Assembly (NCBI RefSeq): GCF_001647715.1
Contig: NZ_CP015600.1
Coordinates: 2,480,001 to 2,544,000, forward strand
Source: Pseudomonas antarctica
GTDB lineage: Bacteria > Pseudomonadota > Gammaproteobacteria > Pseudomonadales > Pseudomonadaceae
Length of the DNA: 64,000 bases
Reading direction: 5' to 3'
Below the pieces are notes generated by a model, which was given only the letters and a program-made list of their open reading frames with translations, did no database searches and was not told the DNA's origin. Both the position numbers and the translations under genes were made by a program. This document shows positions 56,983 through 64,000 of this stretch, in pieces (position 1 is the stretch's first letter; each line of letters begins with the position of its first letter).

Positions 56983-59043
56983 TTACCCGTGTTCAGCCAG
57001 CTGTTGCTTGGCCAGCTTCACCACGTTTTCAAGCGTAAACCCAAACTTCTCCTGCAAGTTGGCCAGTGGCGCCGACGCGCCAAAGCTGTTCATCACCACT
57101 TTGGCGCCGGTCTGGCCGACATAGCGGTCCCAGCCCAAGGGGCCTGCCTGTTCCACCACCACCCGCGCCTTGACCGCTGGCGGCAGCACGCTGTCGCGGT
57201 AAGCCGCGTCCTGCTCTTCAAACAGCTCCCAGCTCGGCATCGAGACCACCTGCGCGGCAACCCCTTCGGCTGTCAGTTGTTCATACGCCGCCACTGCGAG
57301 GCTGACTTCACTGCCCGTCGCCAACAGCAGCACTTCAGGCTTGTCCGCACCGGCCAACACATAAGCCCCTTTGGCGGCACCGGAGGCTGGTGCGTACTTG
57401 GTACGATCCAGCGTCGGCAACGCCTGACGTGACAACACCACGCAACTTGGCCGATGGGTTTGCGCCAGGGCGACTTTCCACAGTTCCAGGGTTTCGTTGG
57501 CATCGCCCGGGCGCAGGGTCAGCAGCCCCGGCGTGGCACGCAGTTGAGTCAGGTGTTCGATCGGTTGGTGGGTCGGCCCATCTTCGCCCACACCAATCGA
57601 GTCATGGGTAAACACGAACACCACCGGCAATTCCATGATCGCCGCCAGGCGGATCGGCGGCTTCATGTAGTCGCTGAACACCAGGAACGTCGAGGTATAC
57701 GGGCGCAGGTAGGACAGCGCCATGCCATTGGCGATTGCGCCCATGGCGTGCTCGCGGATGCCAAAGTGCAGGTTGCGCCCGCTGTAGTCGTCAGCACTGA
57801 AACGCCCGGCCCCGTCGAAGGTGAGGTTGGTCTTGGTCGAAGGTGACAGATCCGCCGAGCCGCCGAGCAGCCAGGGGATTTGCTGGGCGAAGGCATTGAG
57901 CACCTCACCACCGGCGGCACGGCTGGCCACGCCTTTGGCGTCGGCGTCGAAGGTGGGCAACTCATCCTGCCAATGCTCCGGCATTTCGCCGGCGCGCATG
58001 CGGCTCAGTTCATCCGCCAGTTCAGGCTCGTACTGTGCCAACTGCGCCAAGTGCCGGTTCCATTCTTCATACAGCGGCTCGCTACGCTCCAGCAGTACAT
58101 CACGCAGCACCGCGCGGGCTTCATCGGGCACCAGGAAGCTGGAATCCTGCGGCCAGCCGTAAGCGGCTTTGGTCAGGCGGATTTCTTCAACGCCCAAGGG
58201 TTCGCCGTGGGCGGCGGCGGTGTTGTGTTTGTGGGGCGAGCCGTAGCCGATCACGCTGTCGACCACAATCAGGGTCGGCGCGCCGGTGTTGGTCTTGAAG
58301 GTTTCCAGCGCTGCGCTCAAGGCCTGCAGGTCATTGGCATCGGTGACGTGCACGGTGTGCCAGCCATAGGCCTGAAAACGCTTGGCCACGTCTTCACTGA
58401 ACGCCAGTTCGGTGTGGCCCTCGATACTGATGGTGTTGTTGTCGTAGATCCAGCAGAGGTTATCCAGCTTCAAATGCCCGGCCATGGACGCCGCTTCGCT
58501 GCTGATGCCCTCCATCATGTCGCCGTCACCGCACAGGGTGTAGACGTTGTAATCGAACAGCACTTTGCCGTCGCGGTTGAAACGCTTGCCCAGCCAACGC
58601 TCGGCCATGGCCATGCCGACGCTGTTGGCGCAACCCTGGCCCAGCGGGCCGGTGGTGGTTTCTACGCCGGTGGTCATGCGGTACTCGGGGTGGCCCGGGG
58701 TCTTGGAACCCATCTGCCGGAACTGCTTGATATCGTCCAGGCTGATCGCCGGCTGGCCCGAGCGTTTGCCGTGGGCATCAATCTCGACCACACCGGCCAG
58801 GTGCAGCAGCGAATACAACAGCATCGACGCATGCCCCACCGACAACACAAAACGATCACGGTTGGGCCAATCTGGATGGTGCGGGTGATAGCGCAGGAAC
58901 CGGCTCCACAGCGTGTACCCCACCGGCGCCAGGCCCATGGGCGTGCCGGGGTGGCCGGAGTTGGCCTTCTGCACGGCGTCCATGGCCAGGGTGCGAATCG
59001 TGTTGATGCATTGGGTGTCGACAGCAGTGGCAGCATGAGTCAT
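56983..59043 (-). CDS. tkt: transketolase
   Basis: 686 residues from ATG 59043. The thiamine diphosphate motif (GDGDMMEGISSEAASMAGH...NN) and catalytic histidines (SGHPG, GHASML, GPTHQPIEHL) are intact. It moves two-carbon units in the pentose phosphate pathway. It stands alone, not beside epd or pgk in this window, so it may be a second copy. GGGAG precedes the ATG. Confidence 0.93.
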   Translation of the reverse strand: MTHAATAVDTQCINTIRTLAMDAVQKANSGHPGTPMGLAPVGYTLWSRFLRYHPHHPDWPNRDRFVLSVGHASMLLYSLLHLAGVVEIDAHGKRSGQPAISLDDIKQFRQMGSKTPGHPEYRMTTGVETTTGPLGQGCANSVGMAMAERWLGKRFNRDGKVLFDYNVYTLCGDGDMMEGISSEAASMAGHLKLDNLCWIYDNNTISIEGHTELAFSEDVAKRFQAYGWHTVHVTDANDLQALSAALETFKTNTGAPTLIVVDSVIGYGSPHKHNTAAAHGEPLGVEEIRLTKAAYGWPQDSSFLVPDEARAVLRDVLLERSEPLYEEWNRHLAQLAQYEPELADELSRMRAGEMPEHWQDELPTFDADAKGVASRAAGGEVLNAFAQQIPWLLGGSADLSPSTKTNLTFDGAGRFSADDYSGRNLHFGIREHAMGAIANGMALSYLRPYTSTFLVFSDYMKPPIRLAAIMELPVVFVFTHDSIGVGEDGPTHQPIEHLTQLRATPGLLTLRPGDANETLELWKVALAQTHRPSCVVLSRQALPTLDRTKYAPASGAAKGAYVLAGADKPEVLLLATGSEVSLAVAAYEQLTAEGVAAQVVSMPSWELFEEQDAAYRDSVLPPAVKARVVVEQAGPLGWDRYVGQTGAKVVMNSFGASAPLANLQEKFGFTLENVVKLAKQQLAEHG

Positions 59044-59218
59044 GAAACCGTTCTCCCTCAGGTGGCGATCTACAGTGGAGGGCAGGGGGCGGCAAAGGTT
59101 TGATCCCATCGGTCGCGCTGCGACGAACGGGGCTGCATTGACCCAAGACATGACAAGACCCCTTGGAATGGGCTAGCTTCAAGAGCGTAGGCCATTGATC
59201 AACTTGCGGAGGTACTCC

Positions 59219-59458
59219 ATGCCAGTGAAACACGACCTGTATCAGGATTTGGGTTTGAGCAAGGAAGTCGTTCACGAACGCAGGAGGAGCGATGACCGCT
59301 TGAATTCGCTGCTCGAACAATACGATGCCGCCGACAAGGAGGTAGTCGTTTTCGAATCGTCAGGCGGAGCGGATGACGAACTGGAGAAGTTGAAGAAGAA
59401 ACGGCTGTCGGTCAAAGACAAGATTGTGCTGCAACTCGCTCCTACAACGGGGCGGTAA
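59219..59458 (+). CDS. DUF465 (YdcH) small coiled-coil protein
   Basis: 79 residues (MPVKHDLYQDLGLSKEVVHER), helical throughout, with EKLKKKRLSVKDKIVLQL, the DUF465 signature. Function is unknown. CGGAGG precedes the ATG; it is divergent from transketolase. Confidence 0.8.
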   Translation: MPVKHDLYQDLGLSKEVVHERRRSDDRLNSLLEQYDAADKEVVVFESSGGADDELEKLKKKRLSVKDKIVLQLAPTTGR

Positions 59459-59582
59459 TATTTGTTCAGAATTGTCTGAGGGACAGGCGGCGTTTCACTG
59501 ATTATGATGCCCGCCGTCCACCCGGCTCTGGGGACTGTTGCGGCGCAAGGATTGCGCTGCTGAGCCGGGTGGGCAACCTGTT

Positions 59583-60971
59583 TCACACCCGCCTCATACC
59601 CGCCAGCGCTTGAATGCATTCATCCATCGAGCGTTGCTGCGTCTCGCCATACAGCCTCAATTCATCAATCGTCTGGCGGCCCAGCGCCGTCTCGAACTCG
59701 GCCTGATTCGATGTGGCCGCATAGTGACTTTGCGCGGCATCGCCCAGGTTTGACTGGAAGATCCCCGCTGCACTCACCGGCAGAAAGTCTTCATACACCA
59801 ACGGCTCCACATCCACGTGCCCGGCAGCAATCAACGCCTCCAGCGTTTGCGGTTGATCGGCCTGGCCCCGTGCCGCCAAGCCTCGCTCCGTGGCGAAGTA
59901 GCGAAAGTACGCGAGGCCCTGTTCACGCATCTGCGCGTGGTTATCGGGGAAGGCCTGGAAGTGTTGCTCCATCAACGCCACATAACGTGCCGCGTTACCC
60001 TCATTCGGGAATGCGCCCAGTTCGTCGCGCGCCGCGTTCAGCAGTTGGTCGTACAGGGCGCGGCCTTTGGGCGTCAGCGCCACACCGCGCTGTTCAATTT
60101 CGCCGAAACGAGCACTGTGGCTGCCTTGGGCGTCGGTGAAGGCGATGGGCTCGTCGAGGGCCTTGAAGCTGGTCTGGCGCAGCAGGATCGGACACTCGCG
60201 GCGTGGCGGACCTTCGATCACCGCTTTGGGGGTAATGCCTTTGCCCGGCATGGCGGCCTGCACCTGGTCGATGTCCAGGGTGCGCGGTGTCAGGTGGTTG
60301 ATGTGTGGGCCTTTGAACGCCACCACGTCGGCGACCAGGCGGTGTTGGTCGCTCAACTGCTGGTACTGCGCGCCGGTGACGGTGGCGGTGTGGTGCCAGC
60401 GAAAGGTTTCCAGGGCCTGGTGGATAAATGCTTCGGCATCAGACGCACTCAGGCCGCCGTCCCGTTCTGCTTGTTCGACCAACGCCAGCGCGCCGGGGGT
60501 GAAGATCGAGCGCCTGGCCAGGGCGTTTTCGGCGAAGGCGCGCAGTTCAAGGTTTTCGATCAGTTCCAGGCGTAACAGTGAGGTAAACACCCGGAACGGG
60601 CTGGCCTGCAATGAACGTTCGTGCACCGCGCGAAAGGCGGTGGAGTGCACGGGCACGCCGGCCGGCGTCAGGTCGTAATAGCCCACCGGTTGCATGCCCA
60701 TCACCGCAAACAGGCGGCTGATGGTTGCCAGCTCAAGGGCGGTGCCCAGGCGGATGGCGCCGTGACGTTCCATGTCCAGGCGCTCTATTTCGCCAGTGCG
60801 CCGCAACTGCCGGGCCAGGCTTGAATCACTGCCCAGCACCCGCGCATTGGTCTCGGCTACCAGCTCCATCAGCGCGCCATACAGTGGAACTTCATCTCGG
60901 TACATGTCGGACATGGCCCTGGAAAAGTCTTTGCGTATCTCGTCGGGGCTGACATAGGCGGCGCTTGGCAT
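59583..60971 (-). CDS. hglS: 2-oxoadipate dioxygenase/decarboxylase (DUF1338)
   Basis: 462 residues, the DUF1338 fold (VOC-related). His70 in ERHGAIRLGT and His226 in HINHLTPR fall at the positions I recall for the iron ligands of Pseudomonas HglS; Glu291 in GEIEQRG is the likely third. The enzyme converts 2-oxoadipate to D-2-hydroxyglutarate in D-lysine catabolism. No other lysine gene is adjacent here. Confidence 0.85.
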   Translation of the reverse strand: MPSAAYVSPDEIRKDFSRAMSDMYRDEVPLYGALMELVAETNARVLGSDSSLARQLRRTGEIERLDMERHGAIRLGTALELATISRLFAVMGMQPVGYYDLTPAGVPVHSTAFRAVHERSLQASPFRVFTSLLRLELIENLELRAFAENALARRSIFTPGALALVEQAERDGGLSASDAEAFIHQALETFRWHHTATVTGAQYQQLSDQHRLVADVVAFKGPHINHLTPRTLDIDQVQAAMPGKGITPKAVIEGPPRRECPILLRQTSFKALDEPIAFTDAQGSHSARFGEIEQRGVALTPKGRALYDQLLNAARDELGAFPNEGNAARYVALMEQHFQAFPDNHAQMREQGLAYFRYFATERGLAARGQADQPQTLEALIAAGHVDVEPLVYEDFLPVSAAGIFQSNLGDAAQSHYAATSNQAEFETALGRQTIDELRLYGETQQRSMDECIQALAGMRRV

Positions 60972-61258
60972 AGAAAAATTCCTGAACACTGTAAAGGAGG
61001 CTTGGCATTTCTCTGGATTTTGTTGGGCTGGCGCTAGGCTTGCAAACGAAGAATCCTCAGGACTTCATTCTGCAAATGACTGATATGACGCGAATATGAC
61101 AAAAACTGGCGTTTGAAAAATTTCATTTTTCAGCGGCTTTTCTAACAAATTCTTCACGAGGCGCGCCCCGGTCCTCATGAAACAATCGTCACGTTTGTAG
61201 GGATGAAAACGCCGTTTGCACACAACGCACATAAAAAAATGTTTAGGGGCTGCCACAC

Positions 61259-62668
61259 ATGAAAATTTCTACACTGGCGTTATCCATCACCGCTGCATTG
61301 CTCGCGCAACAAGCTTGCGCGGATGATTTCGGGCTCGGCGCTCTGGGCACTGGCACGGGGCACAGTGGCTTTCTTGAAGACAGCCACGCGGCGGTCAGTT
61401 CGCGGACGATGTACTACAGTGCGGACAACCGCTCGGGCACCAGCAACGATCTGCGCGAAGCTGCGACATTGCTGCGGTTCGACTACAAATCCGGCTACAC
61501 CCAAGGCACCCTTGGCGTCGGTTTCGACGTGATGGCGTTCGGTGCCCTGCGCCTGGACGGTGGCGATGGCCACGCCGCAGGCCCAGGCCTGTCGGGTAAC
61601 GGCAACAGCTTCTTCCCGACCAAAAACAACGGCACCGAGCCTGCCGACAGTTTCGGCCGCGCTGCGGGTAACGTGAAATTCCGCATTTCCCAGACCGAGT
61701 TGCACGTCGGCGGTGCTTTGGCCCCGGTGTTGCCTATCCTGGTCTCCAACGACAGCCGTGTTGCACCGCAGACCTTTGACGGCGGCATCCTCACGTCCAG
61801 TGACATTCCTAACGTGACCTTTACCGGTGGTGAGCTGAACAAGGCCGAAGGCCGTGCTTCCAGCAACTCCACAGGCTTGAGCGTCGCTGGCGGTACTCGC
61901 GACAGCGACAGCTTCAAGTTCGGCGGTGTGGACTACAAACCGTTCGGTTCGTCCGACAACGCCATCGCTAAAAACCTGACGTTGCAGTACTACTACGCCG
62001 ACCTGCAGGACTTCTACAAACAGAACTACTTCGGCCTGGTTCACCTACTGCCGCTGGGCAACGACCAGTCGTTCAAGACTGACCTGCGTTACTTCGACAG
62101 CACCAGCGATGGCAAAAACGGTGAGGCCGGCTACCAGTTCAACAACAACGGTGGCTACGCCAAGCACGCTGGCGAAGTGGATAACAAAACCTACAGCGCC
62201 GCGTTCACCTACCAGTTGGGCGGCAGCAGCCTGATGCTTGGCCACATCGGTGTCAGCGATGACGGCGGCTTCGTCTGGGTCAACCAGGGCAGCATCGCCG
62301 ATCCAAACGCACAAGGCGCGGGCGGCAGCGACTTCTACCTGTTTACCGATGCCGTGGTGGGCCAGTTCTCCCGCGCGGGCGAGCAGGTCAATTTTGGTCA
62401 GTACTCGTATGACTTCAAGGCGTTCGTACCTGGCCTGAAAGCGTCCGTGGCTTACCTGGACGGCACGGGCATCAAGTCCAAAGTCGCTGGCGGTCCTGAC
62501 CAGAAAGAAAACGAAACCGACTTCCGCCTGGATTACGTCGTGCAGCAAGGCCCGCTCAAAGGCTTTGGTACCACCTTCCGTACCGGTACCTACAAGGGGC
62601 ATAACACCGGTACTGCGGATCAGGACCAAACCCGTCTGATCTTCAACTATACCTACGCGATCTTCTAA
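61259..62668 (+). CDS. OprD family outer-membrane porin
   Basis: 469 residues with a signal peptide (ALSITAALLAQQACA), then an 18-stranded barrel ending in aromatic Phe (FNYTYAIF). Conserved OprD features include DDFGLGALG after cleavage, FGRAAGNVKFRISQTELHVG, and the loop GGTRDSD. It imports basic amino acids or aromatic or carboxylate substrates; which one cannot be said. A good terminator follows. The region 60972-61258 upstream holds its promoter but no other gene. Confidence 0.93.
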   Translation: MKISTLALSITAALLAQQACADDFGLGALGTGTGHSGFLEDSHAAVSSRTMYYSADNRSGTSNDLREAATLLRFDYKSGYTQGTLGVGFDVMAFGALRLDGGDGHAAGPGLSGNGNSFFPTKNNGTEPADSFGRAAGNVKFRISQTELHVGGALAPVLPILVSNDSRVAPQTFDGGILTSSDIPNVTFTGGELNKAEGRASSNSTGLSVAGGTRDSDSFKFGGVDYKPFGSSDNAIAKNLTLQYYYADLQDFYKQNYFGLVHLLPLGNDQSFKTDLRYFDSTSDGKNGEAGYQFNNNGGYAKHAGEVDNKTYSAAFTYQLGGSSLMLGHIGVSDDGGFVWVNQGSIADPNAQGAGGSDFYLFTDAVVGQFSRAGEQVNFGQYSYDFKAFVPGLKASVAYLDGTGIKSKVAGGPDQKENETDFRLDYVVQQGPLKGFGTTFRTGTYKGHNTGTADQDQTRLIFNYTYAIF

Positions 62669-62699
62669 GAACGCGCGTGCTTTTGCAGAACCAAAAAAA

Positions 62700-62731
62700 C
62701 CGAGGCCGCCTAATCAGCGGCCTCTTTTTTT
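62700..62731 (+). terminator. rho-independent terminator of the porin gene
   Basis: GAGGCCGC-CTAATCA-GCGGCCTC stem followed by seven T residues, 32 bases after the porin stop. Confidence 0.9.
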
Positions 62732-62813
62732 GCGCGGGCGGATGAGACTTCATGTGCATCCGCGCATGGATGGGTTCTACACTGCCCCCACTGTGTCAGT
62801 GATGGAGGACCCG

Positions 62814-64000
62814 ATGACGGCCACGCCTGCAACCAACATCCGCGCAACGATTGAAGGCCAGCGCCTGGCAACCCAAGAGCCCGAGCGTTGGCGCGACTGG
62901 GGCCCTTACTTGAGTGAACGCCAATGGGGCACGGTGCGCGAAGACTACAGCGCCGACGGTGACGCCTGGACCTACTTTCCCCATGAACACGCCCGCAGCC
63001 GCGCCTACCGTTGGGGCGAAGACGGCTTGGCCGGTTTCAGCGACAAGGCACAACGCTGGTGCCTGGGCCTGGCGCTTTGGAACGGGCGCGACACGATCAT
63101 CAAGGAGCGTCTGTTCGGCTTGAATAACGCCGAGGGCAACCACGGTGAAGACGTCAAGGAACTGTACTTTTTCGTTGACGGCGTACCGAGCCATGCCTAT
63201 ATGCGCATGCTCTACAAATACCCGCATGCCGCCTTTCCTTATGCTGACCTGATCGCCGAGAACGCCCGCCGTGGGCTTGAAGATGCCGAGTACGAAATTC
63301 TCGACACCGGCGTGTTTGAAGACAACCGCTATTGCGATATCAGCGTCGAATACGCCAAGCATCATCCCGACGATATTTTCATGCGGGTCACCGTGCATAA
63401 CCGTTCGGACCAGCCGACGCAGCTGCAGGTGCTGCCCCAGTTGTGGGCGCGCAATGACTGGAGCTGGACCTTTGACGCGCCCAAGCCGCAATTGCGGCTG
63501 GACGGCGAGCAGGTGCTGGCCCTTCATCATGAACTGCCCGATCGCCATTTCAGCGCCTGGGGGCAGGACGGGCTCGAGTGGGTGTTCTGCGAAAACGAGA
63601 GCAATATTCCCCGGTTGGATGGGCAGCCGGCGCCTGGGCCGTTCAAGGATGGCATCAATGATTACGTGGTGGACGGCGTTCAGTCGGCGATTCGCCGTGA
63701 CGCGGGCACCAAAGTCGCTGCGCGTTTCACCCTTGAACTGGCGGGCCTGGAGAGCAAAACCCTGTACCTGCGGTTTGCGCCTACGGATGCACCCGAGGTC
63801 AACGCGCGCAAGCTGTTTGAGCTTCGCCGTCAGGAGGCTGACGACTTCTATGCCGCCCTGCAACAGGGGATCACCAATGAAGATGCGCGCAACGTGCAGC
63901 GCCAGGCACTGGCCGGTTTGCTGTGGTCCAAACAGCTTTACTATTTTGACGTAAACCAGTGGCTCGACGGCGACCCGGCCCAACCGGCGCCACCGCCCGA
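62814..64000 (+). CDS. GH63/MGH1-like glycoside hydrolase, 3' end beyond window
   Basis: At least 395 codons are open to the window edge. The sequence (WGPYLSERQWGTVREDYS, FPHEHARSRAYRWGEDGLAG, NEGNHGEDVKELYFF with A for the second residue as NAEGNHGEDV) matches the large MGH1/GH63-type glucosidases of bacteria. Catalytic domain residues probably lie beyond the end. GGAGG precedes the ATG. Confidence 0.85.
   Translation, partial: MTATPATNIRATIEGQRLATQEPERWRDWGPYLSERQWGTVREDYSADGDAWTYFPHEHARSRAYRWGEDGLAGFSDKAQRWCLGLALWNGRDTIIKERLFGLNNAEGNHGEDVKELYFFVDGVPSHAYMRMLYKYPHAAFPYADLIAENARRGLEDAEYEILDTGVFEDNRYCDISVEYAKHHPDDIFMRVTVHNRSDQPTQLQVLPQLWARNDWSWTFDAPKPQLRLDGEQVLALHHELPDRHFSAWGQDGLEWVFCENESNIPRLDGQPAPGPFKDGINDYVVDGVQSAIRRDAGTKVAARFTLELAGLESKTLYLRFAPTDAPEVNARKLFELRRQEADDFYAALQQGITNEDARNVQRQALAGLLWSKQLYYFDVNQWLDGDPAQPAPPP

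Noticed and set aside
62796..63983. 395-codon reverse open frame at the right edge
   Set aside because: The forward strand encodes a recognisable GH63/MGH1-type enzyme with a ribosome site, running to the window end.

Overview
The window looks like a chromosomal segment of a Pseudomonas of the fluorescens type. The evidence is high GC with GC-rich third positions, many Pseudomonas-style REP palindromes (the GTGGGAGCGGGCTTGCC type and the GTGGGAGCTGTCGAGCC type), an OprD-family porin, and the lexA2-imuA-imuB-dnaE2 mutagenesis cassette with its GTAC-N4-GTAC operator. All assignments come from reading the sequence and from remembered families; no database was searched.

Layout. (1) 0-6 kb, minus strand: an Rhs polymorphic-toxin locus. 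It holds an intact rhs gene with an ATGA-linked immunity gene, followed by an orphan RNase A-like toxin tip disabled by a frameshift, its still intact CdiI-like immunity gene, and a scrap of a second Rhs core at the window edge. (2) 6-14 kb: core-like genes, namely pirin, an MscS channel with a cyclic-nucleotide domain, divergent regulator/enzyme pairs (Rrf2 with an FAD oxidoreductase, HxlR with an SDR), a LysE exporter facing an AraC regulator, and two GNATs. (3) 14.4-25.8 kb: an AT-richer accessory island. It contains an IS1182-like element (14907-17203, 17-bp inverted repeats, GGCC duplication) carrying a passenger gene, a two-gene HEPN module, a reverse transcriptase overlapping a PD-(D/E)XK nuclease-like gene, a secreted protein, a membrane-anchored protein, a stand-alone (p)ppGpp-synthetase-like protein, two arrays of 23-bp repeats, several copies of a GGCC...AAAGCAG repeat, and gene remnants. 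This is probably a defence island, and the reverse transcriptase-nuclease pair is the best candidate for an undescribed system. (4) 25.8-31 kb, minus strand: a metabolic operon with a PEP-carboxylase-like protein lacking canonical catalytic motifs, a D-2-hydroxyacid dehydrogenase, an RraA/HMG-aldolase-like protein and a degraded NCS1 permease. (5) 31-46.6 kb: housekeeping and stress genes, namely GNATs, HIT, cupin, a PCuAC-SCO-DUF2946 copper cluster, a ClpP-like/KGG/PfpI/DUF4142 stress cluster, DUF72, DeoR with a divergent FMN hydroxyacid dehydrogenase, hydrolases, a GGDEF protein and a Nudix enzyme. (6) 46.8-52.5 kb: the SOS mutagenesis operon. (7) 52.6-64 kb: a hybrid histidine kinase overlapping a short UvrA paralogue, transketolase, YdcH-like DUF465, HglS (DUF1338), an OprD porin, and a GH63/MGH1-like glycosidase cut by the window end.

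How parts work together. In the Rhs locus each toxin tip is translationally coupled to its immunity gene. In the mutagenesis operon LexA2 should repress its own transcript until DNA damage, when ImuA, ImuB and DnaE2 carry out translesion synthesis. In the copper cluster the SCO lipoprotein and the PCuAC chaperone overlap by one base and would deliver copper to cytochrome oxidase.
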